In this document: positions 53,116 to 62,089 of the stretch, piece by piece
How the letters are laid out: every line of letters starts with the position of its first letter
Numbering within the stretch: the first letter of the stretch is position 1
DNA from: Thiodiazotropha sp040506705
GTDB taxonomy: Bacteria > Pseudomonadota > Gammaproteobacteria > Chromatiales > Chromatiaceae
NCBI GenBank assembly: GCA_040506705.1
Contig: JBEVWG010000065.1
Location: 1-64,000, forward strand
Direction of reading: 5' to 3'
DNA: 64,000 nucleotides
Translations under genes and position numbers: made by a program
Notes under the pieces: generated by a model
The model's database searches: none
What the model saw: only the letters and a program-made list of their open reading frames with translations
What the model was told of the DNA's origin: nothing

Positions 53116-53814
53116 CTTAGGAAGTTAAGCATCTATTGACTGGCGCAAAGTTTCGGAAATGGTTAGTAAAAACAAGTATTACAGACGATCCCGAATTGGA
53201 GAGAAGAAATTCCGCCAAATCATCCGATATTTTTCTCTCGATTTCTCCGCTTCTGATACCGCCAGACTAACCGGAATTTCTGTCAGGTCGATCAATACCA
53301 TCTACATCAAAATTCGTATTCGTCTGACTGAAGAGCACGAAAGAGAGGCTTGGCTTGTTGGGCAAACTAAAGTTGATGAATCGTTCCCTGCGTATGCGAA
53401 GCTTCGTCTGAGTAAGATGAAAGGCATCCGCAGAGAGATGCTCTACTTACATTACAGAGAGAGTGAATTTCGTTTTAATCATCGAAATGACAATGTCTAT
53501 CTAATCGTTCTAAAACTGCTTCGCAAGAAGCCAATATAAGAACAAATAGATCGATATTATTATCAGATTACCGAATAAACTGAGCCAATCTCTCCTATTC
53601 TTCAGCCAGGGATAATTATAAATTGGTAAGTAATTTATTCAGTAATCTGCATATATAGCAATCAATCAAAAGATACCAAATGCGTAAAATATAAAATTAT
53701 AAAGGATAATTTTTTAAACCCTTTCCTCTCCCAATTCAGGTAACACTTTTAATTATTATTTTTATAATAATTTCTGAAACTTATCACTAATTGAAAGACG
53801 CTTAACTTCCTAAG
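53116..53814. mobile_element. Internally deleted IS1595-family element
   Basis: The ends CTTAGGAAGTTAAGC (53116-53130) and its exact reverse complement (53800-53814) form a perfect 15-base terminal inverted repeat, with weaker pairing for several more bases inward. The 699-base element holds one short open frame (53159-53539) that is a collapsed IS1595-family transposase. Flanking ATCTTAAT (53107-53114) and ATCCTAAC (53815-53822) could be a degenerate 8-base target duplication. It cannot move itself, but a related transposase could act on it. Confidence 0.75.
53159..53539 (+). pseudogene. Collapsed IS1595-family transposase
   Basis: This 126-residue frame starts NKYYRRSRIGEKKFRQIIRY and continues with the ARLTGISVRSINTIY helix-turn-helix of ISXO2/IS1595 transposases. 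At about residue 75 (KVDES, the first catalytic Asp) it jumps to AKLRLSKMKGIRREMLYLHY and SEFRFNHRNDN, which belong at the extreme C-terminus. The catalytic core is missing but the reading frame is kept. Full-length relatives are about twice as long. It is inactive as a transposase; the N-terminal DNA-binding part could still be made. Confidence 0.8.
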
Positions 53815-54457
53815 ATCCTAACTTATAGCTTTGCACTCAGCATCGCGGTATCTCTAACCTATTAAATGGCACTACTATAAATATAGTGTAATTCAGCCAT
53901 ACCTAATTAACCTCAATACATCTTTAATACTTGCGAAAATCAACCACTCATCAGGATATCGCCACCGCCCAGGATCTTACATCTTGTAAATTAAATAGTA
54001 ACTACCTAATACTCGCCGCGTGTTTGTCGAGGGTCCACATAATAAACTTAAACTTTTAATTAAATAGCTTAGACGATTCACCAAATTCATATAAAGATTC
54101 CTTGTTGAATTTAGTTTTCTCCTGAGTATGCAATGGTTAACTACGATTAATTATTATAGACAACCGACAGCAATCACTAAATTTGTGACCAACGCCAAAC
54201 ACATTAAGTGATGCACGTTTAAAAACAGAGCGCACAATCAAGTAGCATCTCAAATAAAACAAGGATAGTTAGAAAGTTGGATAGGGATATTTGGAAGTTT
54301 ACGACCTTGTCGTTGTCGGGATTTATCATTATGTGCACGTAACATGCTTTAGATGATTCAGGCTTGGTTCAAACACCGAGCCTGGCATTCAGGCGTGACA
54401 AATGCACATTGAGTATCGCGTAAAAAAAACAACAAACCGAACAAAGGAGTGGTTTCG
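53815..54457. other. AT-rich intergenic region upstream of the large secreted protein gene
   Basis: About 643 bases with no gene, more AT-rich than the flanks. A hairpin (CAGGCTTGG at 54359-54367 with CCGAGCCTG at 54376-54384, one G-T pair) lies about 75 bases before the start of the next gene and might act in its 5' leader. The promoter for the following operon should be here, but I could not identify it with confidence. Confidence 0.5.
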
Positions 54458-57400
54458 ATGTTTCCAAAGCAAAAGCGAATATTTTTCTCACCATCAGCTT
54501 TGCTCAGCACACTTATAATCTTTAGTGTGCTAACCCTTTCCACACAGGCACAGGCCACAACACGATTACTCAATAGCTGGCGAGTCGCTTACCCCAATTC
54601 GCTAAGTGATGATAATCTGGCCGATCCCTGTGCACTATGTCATACCGATAGCTACAGTGAACTTAATAGCTACGGTTGGGACATGGGTCAAAACAACAAT
54701 GATTATGCAGCACTTGAATCTTTGAATTCAGACAATGATCCCAACAATATAAGCAATATTGATGAGATCAATGGTGATACCCAGCCAGGCTGGACAGAGG
54801 GCGCTAACAATGTCGTCAACGGCGGCGCAGTATCGAGTAATGCATTACCTGCAGAGATTATTGCGGGCCTACTTGATCTGGAAGTGATAAACCAAGCCCC
54901 TGTTGCAGATATAGGCGGCCCTTACAGTGGCACTCAGAATGTTGAATTGAGCTTCGATGCATCAAACTCTTCTGATACAGATGGCATCATAACCAGCTAT
55001 GCCTGGGACTTTGGAGATGGCAGCAGTGGCAATGGAGTACAGGCTGCCCATACCTATACCTCAACAGGTAGCTTCAATGTCACGTTAATCGTTACCGACG
55101 ATCAGGGTAACAGCACAACCGCATCCACTGCGGTATCGATTGGTGCAGGCAATCAACCTCCTGTTGCCAATGCCATGGGCCCATACACCAGTCAAGCGGA
55201 TGAAACGATTACCTTTGACGGCAGCGGCTCAACCGACGCAGACGGCATGATTACCAGTTACGACTGGAATTTTGGCGATGGCAGCTTCGGAACCGGCATC
55301 AGTCCTACCCATGCCTATGCAGACAGTGGTACATACAACGTTACTCTGACAGTGACTGATGATAACAATGCCGTGGATTCAGACGTGACATCGGTCAGTG
55401 TTGAACAGGGCAATCTGGCGCCAGCAGCCGATCCACGTGGCCCCTATGCGGGCACAGTCAATGAGTCTATTGCCTTTGATGCATCCTCTTCCAGTGATAC
55501 AGATGGCCAAATAGTCAGCTATACCTGGGATTTTGGTGACGGCACCACAGGCACAGGCGTCACTCCATCGCACTCCTATACAGATTCAGGCGTCTATAAC
55601 ATTTCACTACAAGTGACTGATGACAGCGGTTCAACTGCAACCGGCTCAACCACTGCCACTATTGGCGATGTGGTCAATGAACCCCCTGCTGCAGTTACTG
55701 ATGGCCCATATACCGGAACTGTTAATCAGCCCCTCGATTTGAGTGCCGCTGACAGTACTGATTCTGATGGGCTAATTACCACCTATGCCTGGGATTTTGG
55801 TGATGGTAATTCAGCGAACGGTGTCAATGTAACTCACACCTATAGTGATGCAGGGAGTTTCAACATCACACTTACTGTCACTGATAGTGATGGCATCATA
55901 GATACCGTAACAACCACAGCAGTTATCGGTTTAGGCAACCTTACACCTACAGCTGATATCAACGGTCCCTATACAGCAACCGCTAATACAGAGATTGTAC
56001 TTGATGGCAGTGGCTCCGTAGACCCGGATGGTTCCATTGTTGCCTATGATTGGGATTTTGGAGATAACTCAACTGGCACCGGGCCAAAGCCATCCCATAC
56101 CTATAGTGCCCAAGGCACCTACAATGTAACGCTTACTGTGCATGATGATAGTGGTGCCATGGATTCAGCAGCCACCACGGTGACGGTTACTTCCGCGGAC
56201 GATCCGGGGATTTCAGGTTCCGCCAAAATCATTAAAAAGTTTAACTGGGGCATGGGCTTTCTGGGCATCGGCGTGATCAGCAATGACACCGATAAGCCCA
56301 TCGAAAACTGGGAGATCAGTTTCGATGCGGAATTCGATATTAAGCGTATCTGGGGAGCAGAGGTTGTTTCACATGCCGAGGACAACTATATCCTTAAAGG
56401 TAATGATGACAATCAGTCCATTCTTCCTGGTGAGAAGGTGAGATTCGCCATTGTCGCCGGACCAGCTGACAGCCCAATTCCTAACGAAATTACCGTTATT
56501 GACAGGGGTGAATCAACACAGGGCAATTTCAATCATAATCACCAGACTGAAGTCATGATGAAGTCTGTCAATGACTGGAAGAGAGGCTTTCAGGGTATGG
56601 CGACTATTCGCAATATCGGTGACGAGGTAATAGAGGGCTGGACCATCAGTTTCAAAGCTGACTTCGAGATTAAAAAGTTATGGAATGCAAAACTGGTCTC
56701 TCATTCAGGTAATAACTATGTATTGTCAGGAAAAAGACGCAACCGGATAGTAAAACCTGACCACGAGGTAACCTTTGGTTTTATCGCATCACCCAGTGGG
56801 GCCAAGATGCCCAGCAGTTTCCTGGTGAATGGGATTGAGAGCGAGGTAGATGTTGTTCCAGGCTCAGAGGATGATACTGAGACCGGGGATGATTCCGAAA
56901 CTGATGATGAAGACGATACCGACAGCGACACCGGCTCAGACGATGACGCCGGGAATGGCGGTGAAACTGACAACGGCAACGATACCGACGATGACAGCGA
57001 TACCGGTTCAGACGATGACACCGGGAATGACGGTGAAACTGACAACGGCAATGAAACCGACGGTGACAACGATACCGGTTCAGACGATGACGCCGGGAAT
57101 GGCGGTGAAACTGACAACGGCAACGATACCGACGGTGATAACGATACCGGTTCAGACAATGATGCCGGGAATGGCGGTGAAACTGACAACGGCAACGAAA
57201 CTGACGGTGACAACGATACCGGTTCAGACAATGATGCCGGGAATGGCGGTGAAACTGACAACGGCAACGAAACTGACGGTGACAACGATACCGGTTCAGA
57301 CGATGACACCGGAAATGGCGGTGAAACTGATAACGGTAACGATACCGACAGTGGCAGCGATACCGGTACCGAAGATGACGCCGGGAATGACGGTGAAACT

Positions 57401-59074
57401 GACAACGGCAACGATACCGACAGTGGCAGCGATACCGGTACCGAAGATGACGCCGGGAATGACGGAGAAACTGACAGTGGCAACGACACCGGTTCCGACG
57501 ACCAAGCAAATAACGACAGTGATCCCGGAACCACTGTCGGCGGGGTTGACTGCACAGGAGCGGTATTTGGCTCCTCAGGTGCGCCGATTCGACGCTTGAA
57601 TCAAGTCGAATATCAGAACACAGTCACAAGCTTGTTCCCGGGTGCATCCTTGCCGAGCTTGAACCTACCCGTCGATCAACGCATGAACGGATTCACCAAT
57701 GCGGCTGAAGGCCAAGCGCCGTCGGCACTGGCTGTAGAGCAATATGCCACGGCAGCGGAGTCCATTGCCACAGCGGCAATCCAGTCACTGGCCAGTTGGG
57801 CGCCATGCAGTAACAGCAATGATGAGGCGTGCGCGCGTAGTGCCTTAAACGATATCGCACCACGCATCTACAGGCACCCTCTGACAGCTGAAGAGAGCAC
57901 TGCAATTGACGCACTGATCGATGGAGGTTTGAATGCAGCCACACCAGAGGAGGCCCTTAGCCTGGCAATCACTGCCCTGCTTGAGTCACCAAACTTCTTG
58001 TATCGTCCTGAGTTTGGCTCCTCAAACGCCGTAGGCAATGCCAGGGAGCTGGATGCTTACGAACTCGCCTCGCGCTTATCCTACTTCTTCTGGGCAACAG
58101 TACCGGATAGCGCTCTGTTGGCTGCAGCGGAAGATGGTAGCCTGCTGACAGACAGCGTCCTTCGTGCTCAGGCCAATCGCATGTTGAACGACCCCCGCGC
58201 CAGACCGGTTCTGACAGACTTCTTCGTGCAATGGCTTGGCCTCTATAAGCTCGATACTATGGCGCTTAACACAGACGCATTTCCTGAGTTTGACAATGTG
58301 CTACGCAGCGATTTGAAGACATCAGTGATCAAATATGTTGAACATGCGTTATGGAACACAGACTCATGGTCTGTTCTTATGTCCGGCAGCTATGGCTATG
58401 TTAATGACCGCTTGGCACCGATCTTCGGTGTGGCGGCTCCGAACAGTGACCAGCTGGTTCAGGTCAATCTGGATATGACAGAACGTGCAGGCGTACTGAC
58501 TCAACCAGGTACCCTGGCCTCAACATCCCACGACAGCCGTCACTCGCCAATTTTGCGTGGCGTGCAGTTCCTCACCGGGATTGTCTGCGCTCCCCCGCCA
58601 GCACCTGCTGCTATCGGGATGCCTGATGAGAATCTTGTTGTCGATGAGTCCCAGGTCTGCACCACGCGAGATGAAGTATCACTCAAGCACACCGCTTCAG
58701 CGGGTTGTGCAGCCTGCCACGATGCCATCGACAGTGCTGGTTTCAATTTCGAACACTACGATGCGCTGGGACGCTACCGTGCCGTGGAGAACGGCTGCCA
58801 AGTGGATGCCACGGGCAGCTTCGCCGGCACCGACATCACCGGAACCATACAAAGTGCCGTTGACCTCGCACTGCAGTTACCCACAAGTCGAACTGTGAGT
58901 AGCTGTATGAGTGAGCACATGTTCCGTTTTGCACTTGGCCGCAACAGTAGCAGTCAAGATGCTTGCGAAATCACCAATCTCAGCAACCAGCTGACCAACA
59001 CAGACAGCATGCAATCTTTGGTGATCGAACTTGTCATGTCACCTTCATTCCGCAGCCGTCCAACTATTAACTAA
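54458..59074 (+). CDS. Large secreted multidomain cytochrome-like protein (PKD5-CBM2x2-acidic repeats-DUF1592 block)
   Basis: This 1,538-residue exported protein has, in order, a signal peptide (about 1-35), a heme-type CALCH at 58-62 and five PKD domains (about 145-580, each with a YxWDFGDG-type core). Two CBM2-like domains follow (about 583-690 and 695-795; MGFLGIGVISND / GFQGMATIRN with conserved Trp). Then come eight acidic 24-residue repeats (824-1015) and a C-terminal block of DUF1587 (RRLNQVEYQNTV, 1044), DUF1595, DUF1592 (SRLSYFFWATVPD), DUF1588 (with CAACH at 1417-1421) and DUF1585 (FRFALGR). The C-terminal block is common in planctomycetes and some proteobacteria; its chemistry is unknown. 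CBM2 domains suggest binding to cellulose or chitin. AAAGGAG precedes the ATG at 54458. A Tat-exported DUF1552 partner follows after 13 bases. Confidence 0.88.
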   Translation: MFPKQKRIFFSPSALLSTLIIFSVLTLSTQAQATTRLLNSWRVAYPNSLSDDNLADPCALCHTDSYSELNSYGWDMGQNNNDYAALESLNSDNDPNNISNIDEINGDTQPGWTEGANNVVNGGAVSSNALPAEIIAGLLDLEVINQAPVADIGGPYSGTQNVELSFDASNSSDTDGIITSYAWDFGDGSSGNGVQAAHTYTSTGSFNVTLIVTDDQGNSTTASTAVSIGAGNQPPVANAMGPYTSQADETITFDGSGSTDADGMITSYDWNFGDGSFGTGISPTHAYADSGTYNVTLTVTDDNNAVDSDVTSVSVEQGNLAPAADPRGPYAGTVNESIAFDASSSSDTDGQIVSYTWDFGDGTTGTGVTPSHSYTDSGVYNISLQVTDDSGSTATGSTTATIGDVVNEPPAAVTDGPYTGTVNQPLDLSAADSTDSDGLITTYAWDFGDGNSANGVNVTHTYSDAGSFNITLTVTDSDGIIDTVTTTAVIGLGNLTPTADINGPYTATANTEIVLDGSGSVDPDGSIVAYDWDFGDNSTGTGPKPSHTYSAQGTYNVTLTVHDDSGAMDSAATTVTVTSADDPGISGSAKIIKKFNWGMGFLGIGVISNDTDKPIENWEISFDAEFDIKRIWGAEVVSHAEDNYILKGNDDNQSILPGEKVRFAIVAGPADSPIPNEITVIDRGESTQGNFNHNHQTEVMMKSVNDWKRGFQGMATIRNIGDEVIEGWTISFKADFEIKKLWNAKLVSHSGNNYVLSGKRRNRIVKPDHEVTFGFIASPSGAKMPSSFLVNGIESEVDVVPGSEDDTETGDDSETDDEDDTDSDTGSDDDAGNGGETDNGNDTDDDSDTGSDDDTGNDGETDNGNETDGDNDTGSDDDAGNGGETDNGNDTDGDNDTGSDNDAGNGGETDNGNETDGDNDTGSDNDAGNGGETDNGNETDGDNDTGSDDDTGNGGETDNGNDTDSGSDTGTEDDAGNDGETDNGNDTDSGSDTGTEDDAGNDGETDSGNDTGSDDQANNDSDPGTTVGGVDCTGAVFGSSGAPIRRLNQVEYQNTVTSLFPGASLPSLNLPVDQRMNGFTNAAEGQAPSALAVEQYATAAESIATAAIQSLASWAPCSNSNDEACARSALNDIAPRIYRHPLTAEESTAIDALIDGGLNAATPEEALSLAITALLESPNFLYRPEFGSSNAVGNARELDAYELASRLSYFFWATVPDSALLAAAEDGSLLTDSVLRAQANRMLNDPRARPVLTDFFVQWLGLYKLDTMALNTDAFPEFDNVLRSDLKTSVIKYVEHALWNTDSWSVLMSGSYGYVNDRLAPIFGVAAPNSDQLVQVNLDMTERAGVLTQPGTLASTSHDSRHSPILRGVQFLTGIVCAPPPAPAAIGMPDENLVVDESQVCTTRDEVSLKHTASAGCAACHDAIDSAGFNFEHYDALGRYRAVENGCQVDATGSFAGTDITGTIQSAVDLALQLPTSRTVSSCMSEHMFRFALGRNSSSQDACEITNLSNQLTNTDSMQSLVIELVMSPSFRSRPTIN
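56927..57502 (+). repeat. Eight 72-base tandem repeats encoding an acidic linker
   Basis: There are eight in-frame units of 72 bases (24 residues each), of the type DTGSDDDAGNGGETDNGN with variable last residues. Adjacent units differ by few substitutions, and two consecutive units encode the same 24 residues, suggesting recent expansion. The linker separates the carbohydrate-binding half from the DUF1592 half. Its Asp/Asn/Gly content suggests an extended, possibly calcium-binding spacer. Confidence 0.92.
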
Positions 59075-59087
59075 TCAGGAGAGTGAC

Positions 59088-60596
59088 ATGACTAAACGAA
59101 TCAACCGTAGAACCGCTCTCAAAATGATGGCTGCCACTACCGCTGGTGCTTCGCTTCCCTGGCTGTCCAGCCCCAGTGCACAGGCAGCAACAGGCGTACC
59201 ACAGCGCATTCTTTTCATCGAGGTCGAATGGGGTGCCCGTCGCGGCAGCTGGGAGCCGGTCGTGGCAGGCCCACAGATGGTGCCGCAGGATCAGGCCGAT
59301 ACCGCATGGGCCTTCCGTGACAAGATGAGTGCACTCAATCCCTATCGAGACCGAACCACGATATTTCAGCACCTGGACATGCTCAGCGCCATGGTTGACC
59401 CGACAGGGCCTGCTAACGCCCATATAGAAGGGATGACGCAATCACTGACAGCGAACAACCGCGTTTCAGCCAGTTCCGGTACCGGACCAACCATCGATCA
59501 GTTCATCGCACAGCAGCTGGCGGCCAATGGGGCTGCCACCCGCCTCCAGTCCCTCGAGCTACGAGCAACACCCCACGCCAGTCAATGGGATCGAAGTACG
59601 GGTAATCTCTCCTACTCAGCACCTGGCCAGCAGGTGCCCTTTATGACCTATGTGCCGGATGTGTGGGATCGCTTGTTCCCGACCCCACTCGATCCAAACG
59701 CAACGACTCAAACACCAGCTCAGACCCGCAGAGCCCTGCTTCACACTTTTGTACGTGGTGAGTATGACCGGCTGCTGAACAGCGTGAGTTCCGAAGATCG
59801 CGTCAAACTCACACAGATGCGAGACCTGCGCAGTGATCTCTACAACGCCTCAAATATAGTCAGCGGAAGGGACGCGAACCGCCCATTGCAGTCTTCGATC
59901 ATCGACCCCTGGTCGCAGCTGGATGAGGGCTATCAAAAAGGCAGCCTAAGTAATCCGAACTGGCGGGTGCACTGTGAGCTGATGGCTCAACTGGCGGCGG
60001 CGGCACTGCACACTGACACAACTCGTGTCGTCAATCTCTCTTTCTCCTTGCCACCAGACTATGAGTTTAACTACAGCAATGGTGATTATGGCACTTCCGA
60101 TAGCCATGCCCTCTACCATGAGGTCTCTGGCGACTCTCCGGCACTGACAAATTCGGCTGCGATTGCTACTGTCGACGCATCCGATAAGCGTATCTTTGAC
60201 CAGGTTCGATACACCCTCGACTTCCTTGACAACCTGCAAGAGACTGATGGAACCAGCCTGCTCGATAACACACTGGTTGTAGTCCACTCACAACTCTCCG
60301 ATGGCAGTCACGACCTGACACGCCTTCCCTGGTTGGTGATCGGTGATGCACAAGGCTACCTAAAGACAGGTCAATACATGCGCTTCAGTGCAATTAACCA
60401 TAGAAACGGTCAGACTGTTACTGATCAGGACGTCAACTTCCCCTACCGGTGGAATGGCGCCGGTCGCCCGCACAACGACCTGTTTGTGACCCTTGCCAAT
60501 GCGATGGGAATACCGATCACCACTTTCGGAAACAGCAATATCTCACTTGGCGGGATGACCATGAACAAGGGAGTGATTACGCAGATGCTGGCATAG
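59088..60596 (+). CDS. DUF1552 protein with Tat signal
   Basis: This 502-residue exported protein has a twin-arginine signal: NRRTALKMM at 6-14 followed by a hydrophobic stretch and SAQAA. The mature part is a DUF1552 domain, whose members are almost always encoded beside DUF1592-block proteins. No cofactor motif is obvious, but Tat export implies folding, and perhaps cofactor loading, in the cytoplasm. AGGAGAG precedes the ATG at 59088; the open frame begins earlier at 59031 inside the upstream gene. It likely acts with the large protein at the cell surface or in the periplasm. Biochemical role unknown. Confidence 0.92.
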   Translation: MTKRINRRTALKMMAATTAGASLPWLSSPSAQAATGVPQRILFIEVEWGARRGSWEPVVAGPQMVPQDQADTAWAFRDKMSALNPYRDRTTIFQHLDMLSAMVDPTGPANAHIEGMTQSLTANNRVSASSGTGPTIDQFIAQQLAANGAATRLQSLELRATPHASQWDRSTGNLSYSAPGQQVPFMTYVPDVWDRLFPTPLDPNATTQTPAQTRRALLHTFVRGEYDRLLNSVSSEDRVKLTQMRDLRSDLYNASNIVSGRDANRPLQSSIIDPWSQLDEGYQKGSLSNPNWRVHCELMAQLAAAALHTDTTRVVNLSFSLPPDYEFNYSNGDYGTSDSHALYHEVSGDSPALTNSAAIATVDASDKRIFDQVRYTLDFLDNLQETDGTSLLDNTLVVVHSQLSDGSHDLTRLPWLVIGDAQGYLKTGQYMRFSAINHRNGQTVTDQDVNFPYRWNGAGRPHNDLFVTLANAMGIPITTFGNSNISLGGMTMNKGVITQMLA

Positions 60597-60634
60597 AAAG
60601 TAATACTCAAACCGCAAAAACTTTCATCAGCAAT

Positions 60635-60702
60635 TACTAACCAGGCCATAGATATTAATAGACTCAGGGCTACAAGCGTGGCTCAGATCAAGGCCTGGTT
60701 AG
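60635..60702. repeat. Second copy of the ACTAACCAGGCCATAG element, with enlarged loop
   Basis: Bases 60635-60660 are identical to 17108-17133. The right arm (AGGCCTGGTTAG, 60691-60702) is still present, but the loop is about 30 bases longer than in copy 1 and partly different. It lies 38 bases after the DUF1552 stop. Confidence 0.8.
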
Positions 60703-60710
60703 AATGTCAC

Positions 60711-60741
60711 TGCGTACGCCGGATCATAACCGGCGTACGCA
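60711..60741. terminator. Perfect 12-base hairpin, possible bidirectional terminator
   Basis: TGCGTACGCCGG (60711-60722) and CCGGCGTACGCA (60730-60741) pair perfectly around ATCATAA, between the DUF1552 gene and the convergent ABM-domain gene. There is no T-tract on either side, so a Rho-independent role is not certain. Confidence 0.45.
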
Positions 60742-60866
60742 TTCACCTCCGCATCTCGGTGCCAATCGATTACCTCACTGTTTTGTAGACTCCTCAATTC
60801 CTGTGGAAGCCACAAAGATGCCAGATAACGTCTATTCCGCTACTGAGTATGGGCAGGAGAAAAAAC

Positions 60867-61460
60867 TCAAGTTTGATTTGAGCCCGAGGGATAAAGCCAA
60901 CGCGAAAACAACCGGGTCAAAAAGGGCAACACAAAATAGGTCAAAGTGGGCACGACGATAATGGTTAAAGTAAACGTTTTAACCACCAATGGCAGACCTT
61001 CAATATAAGGGCCTATCAGTAGACTCAGCAGAGTCACCAGAGAAAACACCCCCAACCAGACCAGAAATGCCATTTTGTACTTCGGTGGATGCACATTAAT
61101 CGCGCACTCCGGCAAGGTAAACCAGGCCTCCATGCCGGTAATGGTCTGAATCTCCCGGGGCTGACTGACCTGCTCAGCAATCTCCCGCCATTCACCACGT
61201 TCCTTCGAGTTTTCCCATTTTTCAAGATTGCTGCGGTGATCGAATTTAAACACGATGCGATAGCTGCCATCAGGCTTGTTGGGCCTGAAGACATTGGTGC
61301 CCATATGTCCAGGCCACTGCATGGCGGCCTGGGTTATGCCAGTGACATACGCCTCGAACTCAGACTCTTTACCGACTACCGGCTTTCGGGTCACCATAAC
61401 CGTAACCGGTGGATCACCCTCATCATTGTTGTCAGTTGGGAACTCTTGATTGTCTGTCAT
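60867..61460 (-). CDS. ABM-domain protein with C-terminal membrane segments
   Basis: This 197-residue protein has an antibiotic-biosynthesis-monooxygenase (ABM) domain (about 18-118; VTVMVTRKPVVGKESEFEAY, then FRPNKPDGSYRIVFKF). Two transmembrane helices follow at about 130-150 and 158-182. This ABM-plus-membrane layout is widespread in bacteria; the reaction is unknown. Its ATG overlaps the GST stop by four bases (ATGA), so it is the last gene of a coupled run. Confidence 0.85.
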   Translation of the reverse strand: MTDNQEFPTDNNDEGDPPVTVMVTRKPVVGKESEFEAYVTGITQAAMQWPGHMGTNVFRPNKPDGSYRIVFKFDHRSNLEKWENSKERGEWREIAEQVSQPREIQTITGMEAWFTLPECAINVHPPKYKMAFLVWLGVFSLVTLLSLLIGPYIEGLPLVVKTFTLTIIVVPTLTYFVLPFLTRLFSRWLYPSGSNQT

Positions 61461-62089
61461 CTCAACCAGCCTCGATCCAATTTCTCTTTTACTATACCCG
61501 GAGCAGTCTCTGAAAATTCTGCCTGAGCAGCGATTTTCTCAAACCAGGCCATCAATCCTGGGCTTCGGGGGGAAGGCATATCATATGCCAACGCCAGCCC
61601 GAAGCGTGTTGCCAATACAAAATCGGCGATACCTCCACCAGGGACAAAATAGCCCGACACCTCCAGCCGCTCTTCGAGATAGGGCAGTGACTTGTGCCAT
61701 TGCCCCATGGCATTGGCTATGACCTCCTCATCCCACTCTGCAGGCACCCGATCCCGTCGTTGAAAAACCAGATCTCTGACCGGTCTGCCTACCGCGCTGT
61801 CTGCATACAGGGCAATCCCCCGCGCAGAGGCGCGCGCCTCAGGGGTCGACGGCCACAGCCCCCCAAAGCTTTCGTCGAGATACTCCAGCATCACCGATGA
61901 ATCGTGTATCACCGAATCACCCATTTTAAGCACAGGCACCGTATTGTAAGGTGTCAATGAGGCCCACTCATGTTCATACTCATCATAGACCAGACGTTGA
62001 AAATCCACCCCGCAGCGATACAGCGCCATCCGCACACGCCAACAGAACGGACACTCCTCTTTATCATAGAGCTGGGGTTTGAGACTCAT
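61457..62089 (-). CDS. Glutathione S-transferase family protein
   Basis: This 210-residue cytoplasmic protein has an N-terminal thioredoxin-fold GST domain with the CPFC motif (KEECPFCWRVRMALY) and the cis-proline segment NTVPVLKMGD. An all-helical C-terminal domain follows. The cysteine motif suggests a stringent-starvation-protein/glutaredoxin-like or omega-type GST. It overlaps both neighbours by four bases. Linkage to a 2-hydroxychromene-carboxylate isomerase-like gene suggests a role in handling aromatic or electrophilic intermediates; this is inference. Confidence 0.9.
   Translation of the reverse strand: MSLKPQLYDKEECPFCWRVRMALYRCGVDFQRLVYDEYEHEWASLTPYNTVPVLKMGDSVIHDSSVMLEYLDESFGGLWPSTPEARASARGIALYADSAVGRPVRDLVFQRRDRVPAEWDEEVIANAMGQWHKSLPYLEERLEVSGYFVPGGGIADFVLATRFGLALAYDMPSPRSPGLMAWFEKIAAQAEFSETAPGIVKEKLDRGWLR

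Noticed and set aside
56927..57502. CRISPR-like array
   Set aside because: The repeats are contiguous, 72 bases, in frame with a coding gene and have no unique spacers; no cas genes are nearby.
56716..57555. Long minus-strand reading frames rich in Ser/Val/Pro/Leu or Arg/His/Cys opposite the acidic repeats
   Set aside because: They are mirror images of the 72-base repeats; composition is low-complexity and there is no start signal.
60704..60961. Plus-strand open frame of 85 codons
   Set aside because: It starts inside a repeat, runs through a perfect hairpin and overlaps the well-supported ABM-domain gene on the other strand.
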